A stretch of DNA of 64,000 nt, taken from Pseudoduganella sp. (GTDB lineage: Bacteria > Pseudomonadota > Gammaproteobacteria > Burkholderiales > Burkholderiaceae_D). Within the stretch, counting starts at the first letter, position 1; each line of letters opens with the position of its first letter. The position numbers and the translations under genes were made by a program. Where the stretch lies: NCBI GenBank assembly GCA_021323265.1, contig JAJTCO010000010.1, positions 16,646-80,645 on the forward strand, read 5' to 3'. The notes beneath the pieces were generated by a model. That model saw nothing but the letters and a program-made list of their open reading frames with translations, had not been told where the DNA came from and did not search any database. This document shows, piece after piece, positions 43,183 through 52,799 of the stretch.

Positions 43183-43962
43183 ATGACAGGAAGATTGCTG
43201 GCCATTGACGGGTTGAATATTGTGCGGCGTGTGTATGAGGCGAGTCCGGAGCCGGATTCCGACCTCAAAGCCGAGATCGCCATACGCCATGCCTTCAATG
43301 CCTTCCAGCGCCTGGTCAACGGGCATGAACCGACCCATATCCTGCCGGCCTTCGACTACGGCGGCAGCACCTGGCGCCATACCCTGTACCAGGGTTACCG
43401 CGCCGGCCGCCAGCCGATGCCGGAGGTGCTGCGCGCGGCGCTGCCGCAGTTCTACATGCAGCTGACCAATATCGGCATGTGCCCGATCGCCATTCCCGAC
43501 GTGGAAGCCGACGACGTGATCGGCACCGTGGTCACGCGCTGGCTCAACGAGAAGCGCGGCGAGGCCGTGGTCGCCACCACCGACAAGGACTTGCACTGCC
43601 TGATCGCCGAAGGGGCCCGCATCTGGGACCACTTCAAATCGGAATGGCACGACCGCGAGTGGGTGGAGCAGAAGTGGGGCGTCACGCCCGGCATGCTGCC
43701 GGACCTGCTGGCGCTGATGGGCGACGAAACCGACTCCATCCCCGGCGTGTCCAACGTGGGCGTAAAAACAGCCGCCAAACTGTTGCGAACTTACGGCACT
43801 CTGGACGCAATCATGGCCGGTGCGGGCATCCTGAAGGACAAAGTGGGCGAAAGCCTACGAAAAGAGCGCGAGATGTTGTATCTTTCTCGTCAACTGGTAC
43901 AACTGAAAACGGATGTCAGGATCGGCGTGAGCTGGAACATGCTGGCCTGGGACCACCGTTAA
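43183..43962 (+). CDS. xni: 5'-3' exonuclease / flap endonuclease Xni (ExoIX-like)
   Basis: A 259-residue FEN-family protein, like the N-terminal domain of PolI. Metal-binding acidic groups are seen in AIDGLN, VEADDVIGTV, TTDKDLHCL and GDETDSIPGV; NVGVKTAAKLL is the helix-hairpin-helix for DNA. It lacks a polymerase domain, so it is a stand-alone flap processing enzyme. GDETDS replaces the more usual GDSSDN, keeping the acidic ligands. Followed closely by the receiver gene. Confidence 0.85.
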   Translation: MTGRLLAIDGLNIVRRVYEASPEPDSDLKAEIAIRHAFNAFQRLVNGHEPTHILPAFDYGGSTWRHTLYQGYRAGRQPMPEVLRAALPQFYMQLTNIGMCPIAIPDVEADDVIGTVVTRWLNEKRGEAVVATTDKDLHCLIAEGARIWDHFKSEWHDREWVEQKWGVTPGMLPDLLALMGDETDSIPGVSNVGVKTAAKLLRTYGTLDAIMAGAGILKDKVGESLRKEREMLYLSRQLVQLKTDVRIGVSWNMLAWDHR

Positions 43963-43970
43963 GACTCCTG

Positions 43971-44408
43971 ATGTTAAAAGCGGTAATCATCGACAGCAGC
44001 GCCATCGCGCGCGGCCTGCTCAACACTGTGTTGCTGGATGGCGGCTATGACGTGGCCGGCCAGGCCCACACCTGCCAGGCCGGCAACGTCCTGCTGATCA
44101 AGCACAATCCCCAGATCATCTGCGTGGCGCGCGACTGCATCGAGGCCGACGAGGAGGCCATGCTCGCCATGCGCAAGGACTGGCCCAAGGCCATGATCTT
44201 CATGGTGTCGTCGGAGTTCGACCAGGCCACGATCCAGAAGGGCCATGCCATGGGCCTGAACGGCTACATCGTCAAGCCGTTCAATGCCGGCACGGTCCTG
44301 AAGACGATCCGCCAGACCGTGATCGCCACGGTCAAGCGCCTGCAGGCGGCGCAAGCGGCGCAGGACGCGGCGCCGGGCGCCGCCGCCCCAGGGTCAGACG
44401 AAGCTTGA
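43971..44408 (+). CDS. Stand-alone response-regulator receiver protein
   Basis: A 145-residue receiver domain with no output domain. Asp9 (IIDSS), Asp55 ([12 protein letters not shown]), Ser80-81 (FMVSSEF) and Lys102 (YIVKPFNAG) correspond to the acid pocket, phospho-acceptor, Thr/Ser and Lys of CheY. The acceptor loop lacks the usual Pro and Gly, and only one Asp is in the first pocket, so phosphorylation may be weak or absent. The last 15 bases overlap mnmA on the other strand. It follows xni by eight bases; partner unknown. Confidence 0.8.
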   Translation: MLKAVIIDSSAIARGLLNTVLLDGGYDVAGQAHTCQAGNVLLIKHNPQIICVARDCIEADEEAMLAMRKDWPKAMIFMVSSEFDQATIQKGHAMGLNGYIVKPFNAGTVLKTIRQTVIATVKRLQAAQAAQDAAPGAAAPGSDEA

Positions 44409-45503
44409 ACCGTCGATGATGCCGCCGCCCAGGCACACGTCGCCGTCGTACAGCACGGCCGACTGGCCCGGCGTTACCGCCCACTGGGCATCCATGAACT
44501 TGAGCGCGAATTCGCTCGCGCCGCTGCTGGTCACGTCGCACGGCACGTCGGCCTGGCGGTAGCGCGTCTTGGCGCTGATGCGACCCGCGTCCGGCGCCAC
44601 GCCGGCCACCCAGCTGGCCTGGCCGGCATGCAGCGCCTCCGACAGCAGCCACGGATGGTCGTGGCCCTGCACCACCCACAGCGTATTGTTCGCCACGTCC
44701 TTGCGCGCCACGTACCAGGCGTCGCTGGAGCCGTCGGCCTTCTGGTAAGTCTTCACGCCGCCGATGCCGATGCCCTTGCGCTGGCCCAGCGTATAGAACG
44801 ACAGGCCGACGTGCTCGCCCACCACCTTGCCGTCCGGGGTCTTGATCGGGCCGGACTTGTAGGACAGGTAGCGGTTCAGGAATTCGCGGAACGGGCGCTC
44901 GCCGATGAAGCAGATGCCGGTGGAGTCCTTCTTGGCGGCATTGGGCAGCTGCAGTTTCTCGGCGATCTTGCGCACTTCCGTCTTCGGGATTTCGCCCAGC
45001 GGGAAGAGGGTCTTGGACAACTGCGCCTGGTTCAGGCGGTGCAGGAAGTAGCTCTGGTCCTTGGTGTGGTCGACCGCCTTCAGCAGCTCGTGGCGGCCGG
45101 TCGCCGTGTTGTGGCGCACGCGCGCGTAGTGGCCGGTGGCGATCAGGTCGGCGCCCAGGTGCATGGCGTGGTCGAGGAAGGCCTTGAACTTGATCTCGGC
45201 GTTGCACAGCACGTCCGGGTTCGGCGTGCGGCCGGCCTGGTACTCGCGCAGGAACTCGGCGAACACGCGGTCCTTGTACTCGGCGGCGAAGTTGACCGCT
45301 TCGATGTCCACGCCCACCACGTCGGCCACGCTGGCCGCGTCGATCCAGTCCTGGCGGGTGGAGCAGTATTCCGAATCGTCGTCGTCTTCCCAGTTCTTCA
45401 TGAACAGGCCGATGACTTCATAGCCTTGCTCCTTCAACAGCCAGGCTGAAACGGAAGAGTCGACGCCACCGGACATGCCGATGACCACTTTTTTCTTACT
45501 CAT
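44394..45503 (-). CDS. mnmA: tRNA-specific 2-thiouridylase
   Basis: A 369-residue enzyme that puts sulfur on U34 of Lys, Glu and Gln tRNAs. The PP-loop GMSGGVDSS (9-17) binds ATP; the catalytic cysteines are Cys100 ([11 protein letters not shown]) and Cys198 (STGICFIGE), which carry the persulfide. It is co-oriented with nudJ 30 bases upstream, a pair also found in E. coli. Its 3' end overlaps the convergent receiver gene. Confidence 0.97.
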   Translation of the reverse strand: MSKKKVVIGMSGGVDSSVSAWLLKEQGYEVIGLFMKNWEDDDDSEYCSTRQDWIDAASVADVVGVDIEAVNFAAEYKDRVFAEFLREYQAGRTPNPDVLCNAEIKFKAFLDHAMHLGADLIATGHYARVRHNTATGRHELLKAVDHTKDQSYFLHRLNQAQLSKTLFPLGEIPKTEVRKIAEKLQLPNAAKKDSTGICFIGERPFREFLNRYLSYKSGPIKTPDGKVVGEHVGLSFYTLGQRKGIGIGGVKTYQKADGSSDAWYVARKDVANNTLWVVQGHDHPWLLSEALHAGQASWVAGVAPDAGRISAKTRYRQADVPCDVTSSGASEFALKFMDAQWAVTPGQSAVLYDGDVCLGGGIIDGSSFV

Positions 45504-45533
45504 GTTGTGTTTTTTCCAAACTAGAAGAAATCT

Positions 45534-46016
45534 TCAGACTTCTTCGAAGACCGATACGTGGGTATGCAGGATTTCCAGCGGCGCGCGCTTGCCCGCCAAA
45601 TATTCGTCCACGCAGGTCAGCAGCAGGGGGCTGCGGTGGCGCTCGCGGCAGGCGGCAATTTCGTCGCGCGTCATCCAGTGCGTGCGCAGAATGCCTTCGT
45701 CCAGCGGGCGTTCCGGGTAGAAGTCGCCCACGTCGCCGCAAAAGGCAAAGCGCAGGAAGGTCACCAGCTGGCCCGTGCGCGCCGAGCGGTAGCGGCTCAT
45801 GTACATGCCGACCAGGGCGGTCGGGATGAAGTCGTAGGCCGTTTCCTCCAGCGTTTCGCGGATCACGGCCTGTTCCAGCGACTCGAGCGGATCGAGGTGG
45901 CCGGCCGGCTGGTTCAGGCGAATACCGTCACTGGTCTCTTCTTCGATCAGAAGAAACTTTCCATCGCGCTCGATGACGGCGGCGACTGTGACATTCGGCT
46001 TCCAGGTACGCGGCAT
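45534..46016 (-). CDS. nudJ: NUDIX hydrolase NudJ
   Basis: A 160-residue phosphatase. The start KPNVTVAAVIERDGKFLLIEEET and LNQPAGHLDPLESL match NudJ, which hydrolyses nucleoside tri- and diphosphates and the thiamin intermediate HMP-PP. The Nudix box GHLDPLESLEQAVIRETLEE is intact up to the last Gly, which is Ala (EETAYDF); the metal-binding RETLEE is kept. It is upstream of mnmA in one likely transcript. Confidence 0.92.
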   Translation of the reverse strand: MPRTWKPNVTVAAVIERDGKFLLIEEETSDGIRLNQPAGHLDPLESLEQAVIRETLEETAYDFIPTALVGMYMSRYRSARTGQLVTFLRFAFCGDVGDFYPERPLDEGILRTHWMTRDEIAACRERHRSPLLLTCVDEYLAGKRAPLEILHTHVSVFEEV

Positions 46017-46182
46017 GTTGGTCCATCCTCAGGAGACCCGACATTGTAGCCTGATCTTGCTCATCCGTTGTGACGGCCCCGTGACTTTTCTTGTGCGGCG
46101 CAACATTTTGCCACAGGGAACGTTGGCTTAAGAACATTTCATGTTAGATTTTAGTCAGTTTTTCCCACTATTTGGAGGCATT

Positions 46183-47295
46183 ATGAAGATTGGCGTACCG
46201 GCCGAGTCTAGGCCGGGAGAGACCAGGGTGGCGGCAACGCCCGAAACGGTCAAGAAACTGGCTGTCAAACACCAGGTGGTCGTGCAGGCGGGAGCCGGCA
46301 TCTCTGCCTCGGTGACGGATGAAGCATATGCAGCCGCCGGCGCCACCATTGGCACCGCAGCGGAGGCGCTGGGCGCGGACGTGGTACTCAAGGTCCGGGC
46401 CCCGAATGCCGAAGAGCGCGGCCTGATGAAATCGGGCGCCGTGCTGGTTGGCATGCTCAATCCTTTTGATGGGGAAAACATTGCGGCCATGGCGGCTTCC
46501 GGCCTGTCCGCGTTTGCACTGGAAGCTGTGCCGCGTATCACGCGCGCGCAGTCGATGGACGTCTTGTCCTCCCAGGCCAATATCGCGGGCTACAAGGCCG
46601 TGATGGTTGGCGCGAATACCTATCAGCGTTTCATGCCGATGCTGATGACGGCTGCCGGCACCGTGAAGGCAGCCCGTGTGCTGATCATGGGCGTGGGCGT
46701 GGCGGGCTTGCAGGCCATTGCCACCGCCAAGCGCCTGGGCGCCGTGATCGAAGCGTCCGACGTGCGTCCGCCGGTGAAGGAGCAGGTGGAGTCGCTCGGC
46801 GCAAAATTCATCGACGTGCCTTACCTCACCGATGAAGAGCGCGAAATTGCGAAAGGCGTGGGCGGCTATGCGCGCCCGATGCCGCCCGAATGGATGAAGC
46901 GGCAGGCCGAACTGGTGCACGAGCGCGCCAGGCAGGCCGACATCATCATCACCACGGCACTGATTCCGGGCCGCCCGGCGCCGGTCCTCATTTCCGAAGA
47001 CACCGTGAAGGCCATGAAGCCCGGCTCCGTCATCGTCGACCTGGCGGTGGAGCAGGGCGGCAACTGTCCCTTGTCCGAACTGGGCAAGACGGTGGTCAAG
47101 CACGGCGTGCACATCGTGGGCGAGCCGAACCTGGCCTGCCAGGTGGCGGCCGATGCCTCCGCCCTGTACGCGCGCAACGTGCTCGACTTCCTCAAGCTGG
47201 TCTTCGACAAGGACGATCAGCTGGTCATCGACCGCGAGGATGAAATCATCAAAGCAACGCTGGTCTGCCACGGCGGCGAGCAGTTGCGGAAATAG
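46183..47295 (+). CDS. pntAA: NAD(P) transhydrogenase alpha subunit, part 1 (domain I)
   Basis: A 370-residue NAD(H)-binding domain of the proton-translocating transhydrogenase. The N-terminal VPAESRPGETRVAATPETV is the family signature, and GVGVAGLQAIATAKRLGA (about 168-185) binds NAD. It is split from the membrane part, which is encoded by the next gene, as in Rhodospirillum-type three-gene enzymes. GGAGG sits seven bases before the ATG at 46183; an ATG 14 codons earlier is unlikely. Confidence 0.95.
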   Translation: MKIGVPAESRPGETRVAATPETVKKLAVKHQVVVQAGAGISASVTDEAYAAAGATIGTAAEALGADVVLKVRAPNAEERGLMKSGAVLVGMLNPFDGENIAAMAASGLSAFALEAVPRITRAQSMDVLSSQANIAGYKAVMVGANTYQRFMPMLMTAAGTVKAARVLIMGVGVAGLQAIATAKRLGAVIEASDVRPPVKEQVESLGAKFIDVPYLTDEEREIAKGVGGYARPMPPEWMKRQAELVHERARQADIIITTALIPGRPAPVLISEDTVKAMKPGSVIVDLAVEQGGNCPLSELGKTVVKHGVHIVGEPNLACQVAADASALYARNVLDFLKLVFDKDDQLVIDREDEIIKATLVCHGGEQLRK

Positions 47296-47304
47296 GAGAG
47301 AGCA

Positions 47305-47619
47305 ATGGAAGTGAGCCACACCATCATCAACCTGATCATCTTTGTGCTGGCCGTGTACGTCGGCTATCACGTGGTCTGGAATGTCACCCCGGCGCTGCAT
47401 ACGCCGCTGATGGCCGTCACCAACGCCGTCTCGGCCATCATCATCGTCGGCGCCATGCTGGCGGCGGCGCTGACCGAAGGCCTGGTCGGACAGGTCATGG
47501 GCACCATCGCCGTGGCCCTGGCCGCGGTCAACGTGTTCGGCGGGTTCCTGGTGACCCAGCGCATGCTGGAAATGTTCAAGAAGAAAGAGAAGAAGTCGGC
47601 GGAAGGAGGCAAGGCATGA
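47305..47619 (+). CDS. pntAB: NAD(P) transhydrogenase alpha subunit, part 2 (membrane)
   Basis: A 104-residue membrane subunit with three hydrophobic helices; [19 protein letters not shown] carries the conserved segment with the Asn of the proton path. The Lys-rich tail (KKKEKK) is cytoplasmic. It starts nine bases after pntAA and overlaps pntB by four bases (ATGA), so the three chains are made together. Confidence 0.95.
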   Translation: MEVSHTIINLIIFVLAVYVGYHVVWNVTPALHTPLMAVTNAVSAIIIVGAMLAAALTEGLVGQVMGTIAVALAAVNVFGGFLVTQRMLEMFKKKEKKSAEGGKA

Positions 47620-49148
47620 GCTTCATCAGCATGAACCTTGTGACGATGATGTACCTGATTGCCTCGGTCTGCTTCATCCAGGCGCTCAAGGGCTTGTCGT
47701 CGCCGGCCACGGCGCGCAAAGGCAATACCTTCGGCATGGTGGGGATGGCGATTGCCGCCGTCACCACCATTGCCCTGATCCTGCGCCTGAAGGCCGACGC
47801 CGCGGCGGCATCCGAAAGCGCGGAAGCGGTGGCGGCCGCCGCGCGCGCCCTGGGCATGGACGTGTACGCGCGTTCCGGCTCGGGCGGCCTGGGCCTGGGC
47901 CTGGTGGCGCTGGGCGTGGTCGTGGGCGGCGGTATCGGCGCCTTCCTGGCCAAGCGCGTGGAGATGACCAAGATGCCCGAACTGGTGGCGGCGATGCACT
48001 CGCTGATCGGCCTGGCGGCAGTCTGCATCGCCATTGCCGCCGTCTCGGAGCCGCATGCCTTCGGCATCGCGGAACGGGGCGCGGCACTGCCCATCGGCAA
48101 CCGCCTCGAGCTGTTCATCGGCACCTTCGTCGGCGCCATCACCTTCAGCGGTTCGGTGATCGCCTTCGGCAAGCTGGCGGGCAAGTACAAGTTCCGCCTG
48201 TTCCAGGGCGCGCCGGTGGTGTTCAGCGGCCAGCACATGCTGAACCTGGTGCTGGCGCTGGTCATGGTCGGCCTGGGTCTGGTGTTCGTGTTCAGCGGCG
48301 GCGTCGAGCCGGCCTGGACGCCGTTCCTGATCATGACGGCAATTGCCTTCGTGCTCGGCGTGCTGATCATCATCCCGATCGGCGGCGCGGACATGCCGGT
48401 GGTGGTGTCGATGCTGAACTCCTACTCGGGCTGGGCGGCGGCGGGCATCGGCTTCTCGCTGAACAACTCGATGCTGATCATCGCCGGCTCGCTGGTGGGT
48501 TCCTCGGGCGCCATCCTGTCCTACATCATGTGCAAGGCGATGAACCGCTCCTTCTTCAACGTGATCCTGGGCGGCTTCGGCGGCGACACCAGCGCCGCGG
48601 CCACAGGCGGCGCGCAGGCGCAGCGCAACGTGAAGTCGGGCTCCTCGGACGACGCCGTGTTCCTGATGCAGAACGCCGAAACCGTGATCATCGTCCCCGG
48701 CTACGGCCTGGCGGTGGCGCGCGCCCAGCATGCGCTGAAGGAGCTGGTGGAAAAGCTGACGCACCAGGGCGTGACGGTGAAGTACGCGATCCACCCGGTG
48801 GCGGGACGCATGCCCGGCCACATGAACGTGCTGCTGGCGGAAGCCGAAGTGCCGTACGACCAGGTGTTCGAGATGGAGGACATCAACAGCGAATTCGCGC
48901 AGGCCGACGTGGTACTGGTGCTGGGCGCGAACGACGTGGTGAACCCGGCAGCCAAGGACCCCAAGTCCCCGATTGCCGGCATGCCGATCCTGGAGGCGTA
49001 CAAGGCCAAGACCATCATCGTCAACAAGCGCTCGATGGCCTCCGGCTATGCCGGCCTGGACAATGAGCTGTTCTACATGGACAAGACCATGATGGTCTTT
49101 GGCGACGCCAAGAAAGTCCTGGAAGACATGGTGAAGGCCGCCGACTAA
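47616..49148 (+). CDS. pntB: NAD(P) transhydrogenase beta subunit
   Basis: A 510-residue subunit. About nine membrane helices (with [24 protein letters not shown]) are followed by the NADP(H)-binding domain III (from about residue 345; [41 protein letters not shown]). The enzyme uses the proton gradient to make NADPH from NADH. It is about 48 residues longer than E. coli PntB, mainly because of an Ala-rich insert at about residues 56-92. A palindromic repeat follows the stop and may end transcription. Confidence 0.95.
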   Translation: MSFISMNLVTMMYLIASVCFIQALKGLSSPATARKGNTFGMVGMAIAAVTTIALILRLKADAAAASESAEAVAAAARALGMDVYARSGSGGLGLGLVALGVVVGGGIGAFLAKRVEMTKMPELVAAMHSLIGLAAVCIAIAAVSEPHAFGIAERGAALPIGNRLELFIGTFVGAITFSGSVIAFGKLAGKYKFRLFQGAPVVFSGQHMLNLVLALVMVGLGLVFVFSGGVEPAWTPFLIMTAIAFVLGVLIIIPIGGADMPVVVSMLNSYSGWAAAGIGFSLNNSMLIIAGSLVGSSGAILSYIMCKAMNRSFFNVILGGFGGDTSAAATGGAQAQRNVKSGSSDDAVFLMQNAETVIIVPGYGLAVARAQHALKELVEKLTHQGVTVKYAIHPVAGRMPGHMNVLLAEAEVPYDQVFEMEDINSEFAQADVVLVLGANDVVNPAAKDPKSPIAGMPILEAYKAKTIIVNKRSMASGYAGLDNELFYMDKTMMVFGDAKKVLEDMVKAAD

Positions 49149-49154
49149 GGCCGG

Positions 49155-49197
49155 GCCCGTGTCCACCTTGGGGTCAGACCCCACGGTGGACACGGGC
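49155..49197. repeat. GTGTCCACC-type palindromic repeat, copy 4
   Basis: Perfect 13-base arms GCCCGTGTCCACC (49155-49167) and complement (49185-49197) enclose TTGGGGTCAGACCCCAC. It lies six bases after the pntB stop and directly before a broken gene. Confidence 0.92.
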
Positions 49198-49202
49198 ACA
49201 TC

Positions 49203-49480
49203 TATTCTCCTGCAATCGGCATGCTTGTCCCCGACCCGGTGGCCGGGCCGCTGCACCTGGTGCTGGGGCCGCCGCAGCCATCCAGCGTGGCCTGGGCGCG
49301 GGCTGGTGCAACACCCTGCCGCGCGCGGGGTACCTGCGCCGCACGCTGCCGGGCCAGGCGCCGGAAACGCTGCAGCTGGTGGAGGTCACCTACAGCGACC
49401 ACCAGGACAAGCTGGCCAACAACAACGTGCACAACAAGCACGTGCACGTCACCCTCAGCCCGGCGGCGATCGGCGCGTGA
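49203..49480 (+). pseudogene. Frameshifted remnant of an unidentified gene
   Basis: Two adjoining frames show coding-type third positions (almost all G/C). From about 49221 the frame reads LVPDPVAGPLHLVLG; after a GGGG run near 49263 a second frame, shifted by one base, reads AAAAIQRGLGAGWCNTLPRAG and ends with NNNVHNKHVHVTLSPAAIGA and TGA at 49478. One extra G would join them into about 90 residues. The 5' part stops at a palindromic repeat and no good start or Shine-Dalgarno is seen. Either a decayed gene or a sequencing error in a homopolymer; family unknown. Confidence 0.4.
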
Positions 49481-49481
49481 G

Positions 49482-50345
49482 TCAGCGCATGGGCCGCGAG
49501 CGCTGGAGCTGGAAGGCGTTGATCTGGGCGGCATAGCGCTGCTGCGACGCCTGGGTATGCCAGCTGCTCTGGGCCTTGAGCAGGGCGGCCGCGCCGTCGC
49601 GCGTGCCGACGATGCGGTCGATGCGGCGCGCCGCGGCCAGACCCCACGCGTTGCGCGGGCAGGCAATGCCCGCCAGCATGGGCTTGTTGTTCTGCGCGAT
49701 CGGCACCGGATGCAGCTTGCCGATGTCGGGCTCGTCGCGGCTGGAGAATTGCAGCGCGTAGTCGTAGTCGAGGGTGTAGTCGGCGCGCCCGTGCGATACC
49801 AGCTTGAGCACGTTGCGTCCGAAGTCGCCGACCGCCGTGGTTTCCAGGCGCGAGCCGGCGGGACGCCCGGCCAGCATGCGGTCCACCTGCTGGCCGTAGC
49901 TGCGGCGCTCGACGACGATGCCGCGCAGGCGCGGGTCGGCCAGCACCTTCTTCAGGTCCGCTTCGCCGCGCTCGTTCAGCGGCAGTTGCGCCAGCGTGGC
50001 TTCGCGTACGATCAGCTGCAGCGGCGGCACCAGGTTGGTGTCGACGAAGTGCGCCAGCGGGGCGCGCTGCGCCGTATGCAGGGCGGCCACCACGCAGGCC
50101 CGTTCGCCGCGCTCGATCATCAGCCAGGTGCGCTTGGGGTTGGCGTAGATGAAGCGGTGCTCGGCGTCCGGCCAGTGCTTGATGACGTACAGCACGACCT
50201 GGTCGGCGATGCCGCTGGTGGGCTGGCCGTTGACCGGCATCGATGCCGGCGGCACGTCGGGCATCAGCCAGGACATCACGTCGCGCGCCTGGGCGGTGCC
50301 GCATGCCAGGGCGCCGGCGAACAGCAGGGCGGGCAGCAGGCGCAT
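49482..50345 (-). CDS. Periplasmic substrate-binding-like protein (TIGR02285 type)
   Basis: A 287-residue exported protein. A signal peptide (about 1-20, ending GTAQA) is followed by a two-lobe SBP_bac_3-like fold: MSWLMPDVPPASM, KRTWLMIERGERACVV and YTLDYDYALQF. Such proteins are solitary homologues of amino-acid-binding proteins without a transporter beside them and may be sensors or redox/transport accessories. It starts seven bases after the ubiH stop and is the last gene of the amgK-murU-pepP-ubiH series. Confidence 0.75.
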   Translation of the reverse strand: MRLLPALLFAGALACGTAQARDVMSWLMPDVPPASMPVNGQPTSGIADQVVLYVIKHWPDAEHRFIYANPKRTWLMIERGERACVVAALHTAQRAPLAHFVDTNLVPPLQLIVREATLAQLPLNERGEADLKKVLADPRLRGIVVERRSYGQQVDRMLAGRPAGSRLETTAVGDFGRNVLKLVSHGRADYTLDYDYALQFSSRDEPDIGKLHPVPIAQNNKPMLAGIACPRNAWGLAAARRIDRIVGTRDGAAALLKAQSSWHTQASQQRYAAQINAFQLQRSRPMR

Positions 50346-50352
50346 GGCGTCC

Positions 50353-51486
50353 TCAGCGGCGGCCGTACATCATCAGCTCGGCCAGCACGGCGCGCGCCGG
50401 CGCGGCGACGTCGATCGCGGCCAGGCCCAGCCCGAGCAGCGGCTGCAGGGACGAATCGCTGGCGAAGATGCGCGCCATGGTGTCGGTCAGGCGCACCGTG
50501 GTGCCGCGGTCGCGCCGGCGCCGGGCCGCGTACTGCGCCAGCGCGGCGGGCGTGGCGCCCTGCGCCAGCGTGCGCGCCAGTTCGGCCGCGTCGCGCAGGC
50601 CCAGGTTCAGGCCCTGGCCGGCCACCGGGTGCAGCGTCTGCGCCGCGTTGCCGATGGCGACCGTGCGCGCGCTGCCGGACACGCCGGCGTTCAGGCCGAG
50701 CGGGAAGGCCAGGCGGCGCGTGGCGGCGGTGAAGCGGCCCAGGCGTTCGCCGAAGGTGGCGCCCAGCCTGGCCAGGAAGGCTTCGTCGTCCAGTGCCAGC
50801 AGCGCCTGCGCGGTGTCCGGGCGGGCGCACCAGACCAGGGAATAGCCGTCGTCCTGCGGCAGCAGGGCCAGCGGGCCCTCGCTGGTGAAGCGCTCGTAGG
50901 CGCGGTGCGCCACCGGGGCGCTGGCGTTCACTTGCGCGATGATGGCGCTTTGCCGGTAGTCGCGCTGGACGGCCTTGGCGGCCTGCTCGCCGAACAGGCC
51001 GCCCTCGGCCTGCACCACGATGGCGGCGCGCAGCACGCGTGCCGCTTCGCCCTCGCTCTCCAGGTGCAGGTTCACGCCGTCGGCGTCCTCCGCGATGCTG
51101 GTGACGCGCACCGGGCGCAGGGCGGCAATGCGCTGGCGGGCGCACACATTGCCCAGCGCTTCGACGATGGCGCCGTAGCGCGTGACATAGCCGAGCGCCG
51201 GCACGCGCTGCTCGTCGCGTGTGATCATGCTGCGCCCGAAATGGCCGCGCCGCGAGACGTGGATTTCGTGGATGGCGGTGGCGCGGATCGGCCAGGCGCC
51301 GAGCTGCTCGAGAATCTGCGCGCTGCCGTAGGACAGGGCCAGGGTGCGCGGGTCCTGCATGGCCTGGTCGAGCGGCTTGGCGTCGACCAGTACCATGCGC
51401 GAGGCGGGCACGCCGCGCCGCACCAGCAGGGCGGCCAGCGCCATGCCGGCCGGGCCGGCGCCGCAAATGGCGATTTCGTATTCCAT
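50353..51486 (-). CDS. ubiH: 2-octaprenyl-6-methoxyphenol hydroxylase-type FAD monooxygenase
   Basis: A 377-residue ubiquinone-biosynthesis hydroxylase. The FAD dinucleotide fold begins AICGAGPAGMALAALL, and the second FAD motif GNAAQTLHPVAGQGLNLGLRD (about 283-303) is the UbiH/UbiF/COQ6 signature. Which ring position it hydroxylates cannot be told with certainty from sequence. Its start overlaps the pepP stop by one base (TAATG), as ubiH follows pepP in E. coli also. Confidence 0.9.
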   Translation of the reverse strand: MEYEIAICGAGPAGMALAALLVRRGVPASRMVLVDAKPLDQAMQDPRTLALSYGSAQILEQLGAWPIRATAIHEIHVSRRGHFGRSMITRDEQRVPALGYVTRYGAIVEALGNVCARQRIAALRPVRVTSIAEDADGVNLHLESEGEAARVLRAAIVVQAEGGLFGEQAAKAVQRDYRQSAIIAQVNASAPVAHRAYERFTSEGPLALLPQDDGYSLVWCARPDTAQALLALDDEAFLARLGATFGERLGRFTAATRRLAFPLGLNAGVSGSARTVAIGNAAQTLHPVAGQGLNLGLRDAAELARTLAQGATPAALAQYAARRRRDRGTTVRLTDTMARIFASDSSLQPLLGLGLAAIDVAAPARAVLAELMMYGRR

Positions 51487-52799
51487 TATTTCATCAATGC
51501 TTCAATCTCGGCGATCGTCTTGGGCGCGCTGCCGGTGAGCAGCTCGAAGCCGCTCGCGTTCACCAGCACGTCGTCCTCGATGCGGATGCCGATGTTCCAG
51601 AATTGCTCCGGCACGCCGGCGGCGGGGCGCACGTAGATGCCCGGTTCCACTGTCATGGCCATGCCCGGCTGCAGCAGGCGCGAGGCGCCTTCGCTGTCGC
51701 GGTACAGGCCCACGTCGTGCACGTCCATGCCGATCCAGTGTCCGGTGCCGTGCATGTAGAACTGCGTGTAGTGTTTTTCCGCCAGCACCTCCTCCAGGCT
51801 GCCCTGCAGCAGGCCCAGGTCCAGCATGCCCTGCGCCAGCACGCGCACGGCGGCGTCGTGCGCGTCGTGATAGTGGCGGCCGGGCGCGATGGCGCCGAAG
51901 GCGGCCTGCTGGGCCGCCAGCACCAGCTCGTAGAGCGCGCGCTGGGGCGCGCTGAAGCGGCCGTTGACGGGGAAGGTGCGCGTGATGTCGGAAGCGTAAC
52001 CATCGAGCTCGCAGCCGGCATCGATCAGCACCAGGTCGCCGCGCTCGGTGCGGCGGTTGTTGGCGTTGTAGTGCAGTACGCAGGCGTTGGCGCCGGAGGC
52101 GACGATCGGCGTGTAAGCCGGGAACTGGGCGCCGTTGCGGCGGAATTCGTGCAGCAGCTCCGCTTCCAGTTCGTACTCGAAGATGCCGGGGCCGGCACGC
52201 CCGGCAAAGCGCATGGCGCGCGCGTGGGCGGCGCCGGAAATCTCGCCGGCGCGCAGCATGACGGCGCGCTCGTGCTCGTCCTTGAACAGGCGCATCTCGT
52301 CCACCAGCGGCGGCAGGTCGCGCAGCACCGGCGGCGCGCACACGCCGCTGCGCGCGAGCTTGCGCACGCCTTCGAGCCAGCGACGCTGCTGCTCGCTGGC
52401 CTCGGCGCTGCGGGCCAGGCCCGCGTACAGCGCGCTGGCGTTGGACAGCTGGCGCACCATGTGCTCGTCCAGCGCGCCGATGGGGAAGGCGAAGTCGAAG
52501 CCGAAGGCGTCGCGCGCGGCCTGCGGGCCGTGCCGGTAGCCGTCCCAGATCTCCGATTCGGGATGCTTCTCGCGGCAGAACAGGATGCTTTGCGCGGCCG
52601 CGCTGGCGCGCGGCGCCACCAGCACCAGCACCGCTTCCGGCTCGGTGAAGCCGGTCAGGTAGTAAAAGGAGCTGTCGTGGCGGTACGGGTATTCGGTGTC
52701 GGCGTTGCGCGCCACTTCGGGCGCGGTGCCGATCACCGCCACGCTGCCCGGCTCCATCCGGGCCAGCAGGCGCGCGCGGCGCTCGGCGTAGGGCTTCAT
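51486..52799 (-). CDS. pepP: Xaa-Pro aminopeptidase P
   Basis: A 437-residue metallopeptidase that removes N-terminal residues before proline. The pita-bread fold shows all five dimetal ligands: Asp and Asp in LIDAGCELDGYASDITR, His in HGTGHWIGMDVHD, Glu in TVEPGIY and Glu in GIRIEDDVLV. The N-terminal creatinase-like domain starts at PYAERRARLLARM. The ATG overlaps the murU stop (ATGA), so translation is coupled. Confidence 0.95.
   Translation of the reverse strand: MKPYAERRARLLARMEPGSVAVIGTAPEVARNADTEYPYRHDSSFYYLTGFTEPEAVLVLVAPRASAAAQSILFCREKHPESEIWDGYRHGPQAARDAFGFDFAFPIGALDEHMVRQLSNASALYAGLARSAEASEQQRRWLEGVRKLARSGVCAPPVLRDLPPLVDEMRLFKDEHERAVMLRAGEISGAAHARAMRFAGRAGPGIFEYELEAELLHEFRRNGAQFPAYTPIVASGANACVLHYNANNRRTERGDLVLIDAGCELDGYASDITRTFPVNGRFSAPQRALYELVLAAQQAAFGAIAPGRHYHDAHDAAVRVLAQGMLDLGLLQGSLEEVLAEKHYTQFYMHGTGHWIGMDVHDVGLYRDSEGASRLLQPGMAMTVEPGIYVRPAAGVPEQFWNIGIRIEDDVLVNASGFELLTGSAPKTIAEIEALMK

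Noticed and set aside
49159..49536. Reading frame running through the palindromic repeat after pntB
   Set aside because: It begins with a translation of the repeat itself and lacks coding-type third positions afterwards; the neighbouring frames show the coding signal instead.
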